Assembly (NCBI GenBank): GCA_964648295.1
Contig: CAZYNH010000013.1
Coordinates: forward strand, 1 to 58,668
Source: UBA4055 sp964648295
Lineage (GTDB): Bacteria > UBA4055
Reading direction: 5' to 3'
Length of the DNA stretch: 58,668 nt
Of the stretch, positions 16,835-25,320 are shown one piece after another (the first letter of the stretch is position 1; each line of letters begins with the position of its first letter). Below the pieces are notes generated by a model, which made no database searches, was not told where the DNA came from, and saw only the letters and a list, made by a program, of their open reading frames with translations. The position numbers and the translations under genes are program-made.

Positions 16835-17296
16835 ATGTTAATAAAAAATGCTTACTTTAAAACAATAATTGCCCACAGATGTTATATAGTTGTTTTGGCG
16901 TCTGCAATTATATGTCTTATATTGAAATCCTGCAGTGCCGCAGAAGACCCGTCTAAAGTTCTTTTTGGCAAATGGACCGGGGTATTCATGGGAAAACCGG
17001 TCGAATTAATCATATATGAAAATGACCGCTCCTGCCGTCTTGAATACTATGACCTTGAAAGTGGTGATTTCAAAGTAATAACAGGGAAATTTGTTATTGA
17101 TAATACAAAGAAACCGCTGCCGCTTACTATTGAAGATATTCCTCAGCTGAACAGCAAATTACATTCGATTTTTGAGATTATAAATGAGGACTCGATAAGA
17201 ATCGCTGAGTTTTCAACAGCATGGAGATTAAGACCTGTCTCCTTTGAAAGTGGCAAAACAATCAATTTAAAACGTTCGTCTGACAACAATTTTTAA
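16835..17296 (+). CDS. Small lipoprotein-like protein
   Basis: A 153-residue protein starting at ATG 16835; an in-frame TTG at 16826 is possible but lacks spacing to a ribosome site. The N-terminus has a basic stretch, then YIVVLASAIICLILKSC, a lipobox-like end. The mature part begins with LFGKWTGVFMGKPVELIIY, typical of small beta-barrel, lipocalin-like lipoproteins that start with FGKWTG. No family is certain. It is the first gene of a new transcription unit and sits 15 nt before the DUF4956 gene, so it may be an accessory of that cassette. Confidence 0.7.
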   Translation: MLIKNAYFKTIIAHRCYIVVLASAIICLILKSCSAAEDPSKVLFGKWTGVFMGKPVELIIYENDRSCRLEYYDLESGDFKVITGKFVIDNTKKPLPLTIEDIPQLNSKLHSIFEIINEDSIRIAEFSTAWRLRPVSFESGKTINLKRSSDNNF

Positions 17297-17311
17297 GAAA
17301 AGGAGAAAAAA

Positions 17312-17992
17312 GTGATACAGAACTTTGAAGAATTTCTTGCAACAACATCACCGAATATTTCAGTATTGGGTTTCGTGCTGAATATGTTTATTGCGGCTGT
17401 GCTTTCTGTTATCCTTAAACGAGTTTATCAGAAATACGGGGATTCTCTTTCAAATAGGGCACAATTCGGGAAAAATTTTATGCTGATCACAATGACCACT
17501 ATGCTGATCATCACGATAGTAAAATCATCTTTGGCTTTATCCCTGGGTCTTGTTGGTGCGTTATCAATTATAAGATTCAGAGCCGCGATAAAAGAACCGG
17601 AAGAACTTGCCTACCTTTTCCTTGCCATTTCGTTAGGATTGGGATTAGGAGCAAACCAGACTGGTATTACTATTGTCGCTTTTGTGATAATAATTGTCCT
17701 GATAATTATTGCTAGGAAGAGGTCAGCTATTTACGATAAAAAACAAAACCTGATTTTGTCTGTTCAGAGTTCAGGGGACAAAAAGCTGAATATGAAGAAT
17801 ATTGTAGATATACTCAGTTCTCACTGCACAAATGTTGATATGAAAAGATTTGATGAAACAAAAGAAACCATAGAAGTGATGTTCATAATTGAAACTACTG
17901 ATTTCGATAGGCTGAACAATGCCAAAAACGAGCTTCAGGAATTGGATGCAAATATGAAAGTTTCTTTCCTGGACAACAGAGGAATGGTATAA
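17312..17992 (+). CDS. DUF4956 family membrane protein
   Basis: A 226-residue protein from a GTG start with AGGAG six bases upstream. Three or four TM helices in the first 130 residues include VLNMFIAAVLSVILKRVY and IVAFVIIIVLIIIARKR. They flank the family-characteristic LGLVGALSIIRFRAAIKEPEELAYLF. A cytosolic C-terminal domain of about 90 residues follows. In many bacteria this family sits next to CotH-kinase-like and VTC-domain genes, exactly as here, but its biochemical role is not established. It could be the membrane anchor or a channel for a soluble VTC partner. It is followed 2 nt later by the CotH gene. Confidence 0.85.
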   Translation: MIQNFEEFLATTSPNISVLGFVLNMFIAAVLSVILKRVYQKYGDSLSNRAQFGKNFMLITMTTMLIITIVKSSLALSLGLVGALSIIRFRAAIKEPEELAYLFLAISLGLGLGANQTGITIVAFVIIIVLIIIARKRSAIYDKKQNLILSVQSSGDKKLNMKNIVDILSSHCTNVDMKRFDETKETIEVMFIIETTDFDRLNNAKNELQELDANMKVSFLDNRGMV

Positions 17993-17994
17993 GT

Positions 17995-20607
17995 ATGAAA
18001 ATTACTGATAACGAAGAAAATACTGAGGTCAATAAAAGCAGCCTGGTCAGACATGTAAAAAAATTAACAGCTAGAAGGATCTCTTTATTACTGGTTGTTT
18101 CTTTTTTTCTGTTTTCTTTCGGTGCGTTATCATTTTTTTATGGCGCTTATATGTATTATACAGGCCGATATTACCATATAAGAATGTTGGGTTACAGGAT
18201 CATACAGGGCGATTTTTCCTTCGTAATCAATATGATAAAAAGTTCTTCATACACTGAAATCGACAGGTTTGATTTCGATATTAAATTTAAGGATATGGAG
18301 AAACTGAGGTATTTACGGGAACAGGCGGTTAAAGCGGACTATCTGACCAATGAGCTACAACAAGAAATCCCGGCAGAGATAAATTATAACGGCACGAAAT
18401 ACAAAGTTACGATTAGTCTTACGGGTCAGATAAATGAGCATTTCAGACATCCTGAAAAGTGGTCTGTTGCTGTTAAAGTGAAAGGTGATAAAACAATCTA
18501 CGGGATGAAGGAATTCGCACTTCTCGTTCCTATGGCACGTGGCTACATGACAGACTGGATTGCGCATAAAATGCTTGAAAAGAGAAATTCAATCGGTATA
18601 AGATGCGATTTTATAGATGTTAACATCAACGGAAAGAGCCATGGAATATATTATCTTGAGGAAAGGTACAACAAACATCTTTTAGAGAGCAACCGTTTCA
18701 GGGAAGGTATTATATTCAAAGTCGTCGATAATGAATTGAAGGTGTATAATGAGAAAAAGATCAGAAAAGACCCTTCTTATGAGAAAATTCTAGACCATTT
18801 GTATCTGTTGTGGAATAGGTTCTTAAACGGTGATATAGAATCATCACAGATATTTGATCTTAATAAACTAGCTGCAACAGCCGCAGTATCAGACCTTATG
18901 AATCAAAAGCATCCTTTGTATTTTTCAAATATCAGGTTTTATTTTAATCCGATAACATTCTTGATTGAACCAATAGCACGGGAGTGGGGTGTGCTTACCA
19001 AAGAGTCAAGAATGCCGTTTGAATCGCTTTTACCTGAGGATCCTTATTCCCCGAAAGCATCACTTTATCATCGCGGCTTGGCTGAAGATCAGCTTGTCAG
19101 AAAAATATTATACAATGACAATTTTTTTGAACTCTATATGAAGGAAGCCGAGATAATATCACAAAAGGAGTTTCTGGATAGTATTTTGGCAGCTAACGAA
19201 AAGGAATACCGTGATCTAATGATGAAGTTATATAACGAAAACCCCTTTTATGAGTTTCCTCTCAATATCTTATACAGGAATCAAATGTTGATTAGAAATA
19301 AGTTATTCCCGCTAAAGTCGTCTATCGTTGCAATATATAAAATCGAAGACCCGGAAAATATAATTATATCAATAAAAAACCTTGAGGAGTTTCCGGTTGA
19401 AGTTCATAGTGTAGCAATAGGTTCTGAATACAAGAAGCATTTTAAAGAAAGACTGATTATTAATCCAAAGCACATTTCCGGAAAGGAATACTATGAGTTA
19501 AGAATATCGATTCCGAAAGATAAATCAGATGAGTTTTCTGACAAATTTGAGTTGGTTCTGGATTACAGTATTCTTGGAATTGGCAGATTGAGGACCATCA
19601 AGGCGGAATCAAGAGGAAAAGCGGAAGAAGATGTATTCTCTCTTATACCTACAAAGAAGTTTTCAAATTTAAAGGATTTCTATTTTCTCGATGTAAATGA
19701 AAACAAAAAGGAAATAAATTTTATTGCCGGAAAACATGAAATCAAAAAGGATCTGATAATACCTGAGGGTTACGCAGTCAGCGCAGATCCGGGATTGATT
19801 ATTGATCTGCTTAACGGATCAAAGATTATTACATACTCCCCGGTCTATTTTCATGGTAAAAAGGATAATAATATCGAATTAATTTCTACAGACTCAACAG
19901 GGCAGGGGCTTGTTGTACTAAATTGTGATAAATTTTCTGAGATCAGTTATACCAACTTTAGATCCCTGTCCAATATTTCGGACAAAGGGTATGTATTGCC
20001 CAGTGCAGTTTGTTTCTATGAATCTCCGGTTAATATCTCTAACTGCAACTTCTATAATAATTTGAGAGGCGATGATTATTTAAATATATTTAGAACGAAT
20101 TTTACAATGACAAATTGTGGTTTCTTTAATACATTTGCTGACGCTTTTGACGGAGATTTCTGCGAAGGGGCAGTTGAGAGTACAAATTTTTATTCAACAG
20201 GTAATGACGCAATCGATGTGTCAGGTTCACGGATATCGTTAAAAAATATCCATATAAAAAACTCGTGCGACAAGGGTTTGAGTTCAGGTGAAAAAAGTGA
20301 AATGAAAGTCGTCGGCATCAAAATTGAGGATTCAGAGATTGCGGTTTGCAGTAAAGACAAATCTACGATTGAGATAGATGATGTAACTATATTGAACTCT
20401 GAAATAGGGTTTACAGCCTATCAGAAGAAACCTGAATTCGGTTCAGCCTCAATAATAGCCTCAAATGTAAAAATGACTGAAGTAACCAATCACTATCTTG
20501 TAGAAACTGAATCAGAATTAATAATTGACGGTGTAAAGATCGTTTCTGATATAAACAGAGTCAAAGATCTGATGTACGGTGTTATATACGGAAAAAGCAG
20601 TAAATAG
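17995..20607 (+). CDS. CotH kinase-like protein fused to a right-handed beta-helix
   Basis: An 870-residue protein with an N-terminal TM anchor (ISLLLVVSFFLFSFGALSFF, about 29-48), so most of the protein is probably periplasmic. Residues about 100-420 match the CotH family: GYMTDWIAHKMLEKRNSIG, INGKSHGIYYLEERYNKHLL and IAREWGVLTKESRMPF. Known CotH is an atypical protein kinase of spore coats; related proteins occur widely in non-spore-formers. After a middle beta domain, residues about 560-860 form parallel beta-helix coils (NCNFYNNLRGDDYLNIF, STGNDAIDVSGSRISLKNI), a fold common in carbohydrate-binding or -cleaving proteins. The fusion suggests phosphorylation or binding of a glycan or glycoprotein. 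The substrate is unknown. Confidence 0.82.
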   Translation: MKITDNEENTEVNKSSLVRHVKKLTARRISLLLVVSFFLFSFGALSFFYGAYMYYTGRYYHIRMLGYRIIQGDFSFVINMIKSSSYTEIDRFDFDIKFKDMEKLRYLREQAVKADYLTNELQQEIPAEINYNGTKYKVTISLTGQINEHFRHPEKWSVAVKVKGDKTIYGMKEFALLVPMARGYMTDWIAHKMLEKRNSIGIRCDFIDVNINGKSHGIYYLEERYNKHLLESNRFREGIIFKVVDNELKVYNEKKIRKDPSYEKILDHLYLLWNRFLNGDIESSQIFDLNKLAATAAVSDLMNQKHPLYFSNIRFYFNPITFLIEPIAREWGVLTKESRMPFESLLPEDPYSPKASLYHRGLAEDQLVRKILYNDNFFELYMKEAEIISQKEFLDSILAANEKEYRDLMMKLYNENPFYEFPLNILYRNQMLIRNKLFPLKSSIVAIYKIEDPENIIISIKNLEEFPVEVHSVAIGSEYKKHFKERLIINPKHISGKEYYELRISIPKDKSDEFSDKFELVLDYSILGIGRLRTIKAESRGKAEEDVFSLIPTKKFSNLKDFYFLDVNENKKEINFIAGKHEIKKDLIIPEGYAVSADPGLIIDLLNGSKIITYSPVYFHGKKDNNIELISTDSTGQGLVVLNCDKFSEISYTNFRSLSNISDKGYVLPSAVCFYESPVNISNCNFYNNLRGDDYLNIFRTNFTMTNCGFFNTFADAFDGDFCEGAVESTNFYSTGNDAIDVSGSRISLKNIHIKNSCDKGLSSGEKSEMKVVGIKIEDSEIAVCSKDKSTIEIDDVTILNSEIGFTAYQKKPEFGSASIIASNVKMTEVTNHYLVETESELIIDGVKIVSDINRVKDLMYGVIYGKSSK

Positions 20608-20618
20608 GATCTGATGGT

Positions 20619-21332
20619 ATGAAAGGGATAGATTTAATAAAAAACGAGTTCTCAATATCCGAATACAGATATGAGAGAAAATTTCGTGTCACTAATCTGA
20701 ATAAATACGAGGTTGAAAACAGTATCCTGTTTCATCCATATTTTTTTAAAGAGATTTTCCATGAAAGGTTTATCAATAATATTTACTTTGATACATTGAA
20801 GTACAGATGCTTACATGATAATCTTGAAGGTGCTGCAAACAGAATGAAAATCAGAATCAGATGGTACGGAGATCTTTTCGGTTCTATTAAGAAACCGGTG
20901 CTTGAGATAAAAAATAAGAAAGGTTCTGTAGGCAATAAGATGTCTTCAGCTATGCGGTCATTTGATTTTTCAAAAGATACAGACATTAAGATGCTGCCGA
21001 ATTTTACGAATTATCAGTTTGAAGATACAGATATTGATTTCGCTTCACTGATACCATCTATACTGAACAGGTACAAGAGGAAATATTTCATGTCTTATGA
21101 CGGAAAATACAGAATTACAATTGATACCGAACAGGAATTCTTCAAAATTAAAAAAGATAAAAATAACTTCCTTGAGTCTTACCAGGATGATGAATCTGTT
21201 ATAGTGGAACTTAAGTACAACATAGATGATAATGAGGAATGTAAATACATTACTTCATTGTTCCCGTTTCGTCTAACAAAGAACTCCAAATATGTGAACG
21301 GGCTGGAAAAAATACTGAATATTAACTTTTAA
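20619..21332 (+). CDS. VTC-domain (polyphosphate polymerase-like) protein
   Basis: A 237-residue stand-alone VTC domain, the tunnel-fold triphosphate enzyme family whose yeast Vtc4 member makes polyphosphate from ATP. Active-site-like features are present: YRYERKFRV (about 17-25), the basic strand RMKIRIRWYG (71-80), LEIKNKKG, KYFMSYDGKYRITID and the late acidic VIVELKY. The pattern of Arg/Lys plus Glu on alternating strands suggests a working catalyst. It has no TM segment or SPX domain, so DUF4956 two genes upstream may be its membrane partner. Whether it makes polyphosphate or another phospho-product here is unknown. Confidence 0.85.
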   Translation: MKGIDLIKNEFSISEYRYERKFRVTNLNKYEVENSILFHPYFFKEIFHERFINNIYFDTLKYRCLHDNLEGAANRMKIRIRWYGDLFGSIKKPVLEIKNKKGSVGNKMSSAMRSFDFSKDTDIKMLPNFTNYQFEDTDIDFASLIPSILNRYKRKYFMSYDGKYRITIDTEQEFFKIKKDKNNFLESYQDDESVIVELKYNIDDNEECKYITSLFPFRLTKNSKYVNGLEKILNINF

Positions 21333-21342
21333 TATTAAGGCA

Positions 21343-21495
21343 ATGATGCAGAAGTTAAAAGGGAATATATTTAGAGTCACTGCGCGAAGTATACATGATA
21401 TATTCAAACACAGTTCGATACTTAAAAGCTTGACAAAACTTGGCAGAAATAATACTTTTGAAGGGTTTAAAATTGAATGTAAAATTTTGAGGTAA
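21343..21495 (+). CDS. Small basic ORF (50 codons), possible gene or remnant
   Basis: ATGATG with AAGG just upstream opens a 50-residue frame (MMQKLKGNIFRVTARSIHDI to FEGFKIECKILR) that exactly fills the gap between the VTC gene and the OPX gene and ends 2 nt before the latter's ATG. It is basic and lacks a signal peptide or TM helix. Its 3' end supplies the GAGG ribosome site of the OPX gene, so its translation could couple to OPX. I recognise no family; it may be the tail of a decayed gene. Confidence 0.4.
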   Translation: MMQKLKGNIFRVTARSIHDIFKHSSILKSLTKLGRNNTFEGFKIECKILR

Positions 21496-21497
21496 AC

Positions 21498-24233
21498 ATG
21501 AATAGAATATCTATAACGGCTTTGTTTCTTCTTTGGTCGCTGGTCTGTCTGAGGAATGTCTTATATTCGCAAGATACATCGATTATACCTGAGGGTTCAC
21601 TTATTGATCTTGAAATGAAAAAGATTCAAGAAGATTTTTCCAAAACAGGAACTCAAGGTACATCAATCCCGCAAAGTAAATTGCTTGAGGAACTGAATAA
21701 ACCGGGAAACGAAAGTCTACTTGAACAGCTTAAAAATATTAATGGTAAAAGCCAGGAGATGTTAGAGTTAGAAGTTAAGAGTCTTAAAGAGAATATTGAG
21801 CAGCTGAAAGAAAAGACAGGTGAAGATAACAAAACAGATTTGGTTGAAGATGAAGACGAAAAATTAAAGATAGCATCAACTTCAGAGATCTATTTTGATA
21901 TGGTAAAATATTTCGAATCTATAAAAGATTTCTACGGGTATAAAATTTTCATTCAAAACGCAGAAGAAGATCTAAAACCAAAAGAAGAGCTTTATCCGGC
22001 TAGAAATTCCGGTCATATCATCAGTCCCGGCGACAGTTTTGTGCTGACAGTCTGGGGTGACGCCGAGTTCCAGAGAAGACTTCAGGTTTCAGGGGAAGGT
22101 ACTGTATTTGTTGAAAATGTCGGTATTATATCTGTTCACGGACTAACAGTAGAAGAATTTGAAAATAAACTGAAGAAAGTATTATCAAGAAAATATAAGA
22201 CTATTGAGCCTGAAAATGGCAACCCGACTACTTTTTTTGATGTCAGTTTTGAGAAATTCACGGTCATGAATGTTTTTGTTACAGGCGAAGTCGTTATGCC
22301 TGGTCCATATTCTTTATCACCAAAATCAACAATTATTTCCGCACTGATAAAGGCAAGAGGAGTTACGGCAAAAGGTACTCTGAGAAATATAAACCTTATT
22401 AGAGACGGCAAAGTAATAAAAGTCTTCGATATATATGATTACTTGCAGACAGGGAAAGATGTGAATGATATCCTGCTCCGGAATAATGATAACATTTTTG
22501 TCGGAACAAGATTGAATACTGTTGAACTAAAAGGCGAAGTAATTAACCCTCTGAAATACGAGTTAAAGGCTGATGAGACATTAAGTGATCTGATAAAATA
22601 TTCCGGCGGACTGCTGACAAGCGCCGCTTCAGATAAAATCTCAATTGAAAGGATCGTTCCCATACAGGAAAGAACTTCACCTGTTGTTTACTCAAAAATA
22701 CTTGATTATGATTTCACATTTATAAATGACAGTACTGTTAAAGTTAACCCGCTGAAACTCTACGACAGGGATATTATAACGGTTCATACAATACCAAGAA
22801 TACTGACAGAATATGTTTCGGTTGAGGGTGCTGTGTACCGGAAAGGGAGGTACAGCTTTACAAATGGCATGACACTTCATGATCTGATAATTAAATCCGG
22901 CGGTCTTTTGGCGGATGCCTATACTGATAAAATTGAGCTTATAAGAACTCAAGCTGACCAGAAGAAAGAATACAAGAGCTTAAATATTACGGGTGAGAAA
23001 GATTACAAGTTCGTTTTAAGCAACCTTGACAGTGTGAGAATTCATTCAAAATGGGACCTGCATTCAAAGAAAATTGTTATTATTAATGGCTACATCAAAA
23101 ATCCCGGTTTCGAATATCTGGCAGACAGTACAAGAATTTCTGATCTCATATTTTCGAGAGGAGGTATTTTGGATGAATGGAGAAGGAACAGGACTTATCT
23201 TCTGAGAGCAGAATTGACCAGGTATAACATTGATGGGGTTACCACGAGAATTATTAATTTGAACTTAGAAAAGATCCTGAACGGTGATGAAAAGGAAGAT
23301 CTTTTCTTACAGGATGGTGATCAGCTGAGGATTTATGATCTTTACATGATATATAATGAAGGTAAAGTCAATATCAGCGGCTATGTTAAGAATGAAGGAG
23401 AATACAGGCTAAGTGAGAATATGACTGTAGAAGATCTAATACTAAAAGCTCACGGGTTTAGAGAAGGAGCTTTTGAATACAAGGCTATTGTCTTCAGAAT
23501 GAATAATTCAGAAAAAGATAATTCTTTATCAGTTGTGCATGAGGTCAGGTTATCTAAGGATTATTTTAAGCACGACAATATTCCTAAGTCAGAATTCTAT
23601 CTTCAGGACAATGACCATGTAGTAATAAGAAAAGACCCTTATTATAGGACTTTGCGAAAAATTACGCTGACTGGTGAGGTTAAATTTCCAGGTTTATATT
23701 CACTTATAAGTCATGAGGAAAAATTAAGGGATATAATTGAAAGAGCAGGCGGACTTACAGATGAAGCTTATATTGACGGAATAGATTTCTATAGAGATAC
23801 GACGAGGCTTGTGTCAAATTTCTATAAGGCAATTAATGGGAATCGGAAGTTCGATATTACTATTAAAGATGGAGACAATATATTTATTCCGAAACACCCG
23901 GGCACTGTGTCCGTTGAGGGATTTGTTTATACTCCCGGACTGATAAAATTTAATAAAGACTGGTCGATAAACGATTATATTGAAGCGGCAGGCGGAAAAA
24001 TAGTTGAACTTGATTTTAAAGCGGGTGCTCCTGTCATTTATTATCCCGGGGGGGATGCGAAAGTAGATAAAAAATGGTTCTATACCCCATATGTCAAGGA
24101 AGGTTCAAGGATTGTTGTGCCAAAAATTAAAAGGGAATCTGATAGAGAATGGAGAACTGAGATAAGGAATTGGATGGGAGTATTTACATCCGCTCTTACG
24201 ATTGTGTTACTGTATCAGGCAGCAAACAGATAA
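21498..24233 (+). CDS. Outer-membrane polysaccharide export protein (OPX) with seven SLBB domains
   Basis: A 911-residue Wza-class exporter. A signal peptide (ISITALFLLWSLVCL) without a clear lipobox is followed by a charged, coiled-coil-prone linker. The polysaccharide export (PES) domain is near 171-235 (GHIISPGDSFVLTVWGDAEF). Seven SLBB-type modules follow, each with a G.V..PG.Y pattern: VFVTGEVVMPGPYSL, VELKGEVINPLKYEL, VSVEGAVYRKGRYSF, VIINGYIKNPGFEYL, VNISGYVKNEGEYRL, ITLTGEVKFPGLYSL and VSVEGFVYTPGLIKF. A hydrophobic C-terminus (GVFTSALTIVLLYQA) could be the membrane-spanning helix. It would form the periplasmic tunnel and outer-membrane exit for the polymer, working with the Wzz at 26598. 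E. coli Wza has far fewer SLBB modules. Confidence 0.92.
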   Translation: MNRISITALFLLWSLVCLRNVLYSQDTSIIPEGSLIDLEMKKIQEDFSKTGTQGTSIPQSKLLEELNKPGNESLLEQLKNINGKSQEMLELEVKSLKENIEQLKEKTGEDNKTDLVEDEDEKLKIASTSEIYFDMVKYFESIKDFYGYKIFIQNAEEDLKPKEELYPARNSGHIISPGDSFVLTVWGDAEFQRRLQVSGEGTVFVENVGIISVHGLTVEEFENKLKKVLSRKYKTIEPENGNPTTFFDVSFEKFTVMNVFVTGEVVMPGPYSLSPKSTIISALIKARGVTAKGTLRNINLIRDGKVIKVFDIYDYLQTGKDVNDILLRNNDNIFVGTRLNTVELKGEVINPLKYELKADETLSDLIKYSGGLLTSAASDKISIERIVPIQERTSPVVYSKILDYDFTFINDSTVKVNPLKLYDRDIITVHTIPRILTEYVSVEGAVYRKGRYSFTNGMTLHDLIIKSGGLLADAYTDKIELIRTQADQKKEYKSLNITGEKDYKFVLSNLDSVRIHSKWDLHSKKIVIINGYIKNPGFEYLADSTRISDLIFSRGGILDEWRRNRTYLLRAELTRYNIDGVTTRIINLNLEKILNGDEKEDLFLQDGDQLRIYDLYMIYNEGKVNISGYVKNEGEYRLSENMTVEDLILKAHGFREGAFEYKAIVFRMNNSEKDNSLSVVHEVRLSKDYFKHDNIPKSEFYLQDNDHVVIRKDPYYRTLRKITLTGEVKFPGLYSLISHEEKLRDIIERAGGLTDEAYIDGIDFYRDTTRLVSNFYKAINGNRKFDITIKDGDNIFIPKHPGTVSVEGFVYTPGLIKFNKDWSINDYIEAAGGKIVELDFKAGAPVIYYPGGDAKVDKKWFYTPYVKEGSRIVVPKIKRESDREWRTEIRNWMGVFTSALTIVLLYQAANR

Positions 24234-24243
24234 CGGGGTATAC

Positions 24244-25320
24244 TTGAAAATCCTAATTACGGGAACTGCCGGATTTATCGGCTATCATCTTGCGGAAAGA
24301 CTGATATCGGAAGGTTGTGACGTTACCGGACTTGACAGCCTCAACGATTATTATGATGTCAATGTTAAGTTCGGAAGACTTGACAGGCTCGGTTTTATTA
24401 CTGAAAATTTAGAGTATGGTAAAGCACTCGTTAGCAGGATATTCCCTTCGCACAAGTTCGTCAAAATGAACCTCGAAGACAAAGAAGCGATCGACAGGCT
24501 TTTTAAGGAGGAAAAATTCGATGCTGTCTGTAATCTGGCCGCACAGGCGGGCGTCAGGTACAGCCTGACGAATCCTGAAGCCTACACAGGATCGAACATA
24601 ACAGGATTCCTGAACATTCTCGAGGCCTGCAGGCATAATAAAGTAAAGAACCTTGTGTATGCCAGCAGCTCAAGCGTCTACGGAATGAACGAAGAATACC
24701 CTTTCTCAGTTCATCATAATGTAGATCACCCGGTCAGCCTTTATGCTGCATCAAAAAAATCTAATGAACTTATGGCGCACTGTTACAGCCATCTTTTCGG
24801 AATCAGCACTACAGGGCTCAGATTTTTCACCGTCTACGGTCCTTGGGGCAGGCCTGATATGGCTCTTTTCCTGTTTACAAAGGCGATAATCGAAGGCAAA
24901 ACTATTGATGTATTCAACAATGGCCGGATGAAAAGGGATTTTACATACATTGACGATATTGTTGAAGGAGTTGTGAGAGTGATCAAAAACCCCGCCAGAC
25001 CAGATCCAAACTGGAGCGGAAAAGATCCTGATCCGGGCACATCAACCGCACCTTACAGGATATACAACATCGGAAGCAACAGGCCGGTTCTTCTTATGGA
25101 CTTTATCGAAACGATAGAAAAATATCTCGGAATGGAGGCGAAAAAGAATTATCTTCCGCTTCAGCCAGGGGATGTTCCTGCCAGCCATGCGGATGTGACC
25201 GATCTGATGAAAGATTTCGGCTACTGCCCTCAGACTACCGTAAAAGAGGGAATCAGAAGGTTCCTGGAATGGTACCTTGAATTCTACAACATCAAAATAA
25301 AATTAAGAGATGTAAAATGA
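24244..25320 (+). CDS. UDP-glucuronate 4-epimerase-like SDR
   Basis: An extended short-chain dehydrogenase of 358 residues. I choose the TTG at 24244, preceded by GGGG with 5-nt spacing, because the Rossmann strand KILITGTAGFIGYHLAERL begins there; upstream codons lie inside the OPX gene. SLNDYYDVNVKFGRLDRLGF and SGKDPDPGTSTAPYRIYNIG are hallmarks of UDP-GlcA 4-epimerases. YxxxK is in SLYAASKKSNE, with the Ser-rich SSSSVYG before it. It interconverts UDP-GlcA and UDP-GalA (or the N-acetylated acids). It overlaps the next dehydrogenase gene by 4 nt, so oxidation and epimerisation are linked. Confidence 0.88.
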   Translation: MKILITGTAGFIGYHLAERLISEGCDVTGLDSLNDYYDVNVKFGRLDRLGFITENLEYGKALVSRIFPSHKFVKMNLEDKEAIDRLFKEEKFDAVCNLAAQAGVRYSLTNPEAYTGSNITGFLNILEACRHNKVKNLVYASSSSVYGMNEEYPFSVHHNVDHPVSLYAASKKSNELMAHCYSHLFGISTTGLRFFTVYGPWGRPDMALFLFTKAIIEGKTIDVFNNGRMKRDFTYIDDIVEGVVRVIKNPARPDPNWSGKDPDPGTSTAPYRIYNIGSNRPVLLMDFIETIEKYLGMEAKKNYLPLQPGDVPASHADVTDLMKDFGYCPQTTVKEGIRRFLEWYLEFYNIKIKLRDVK

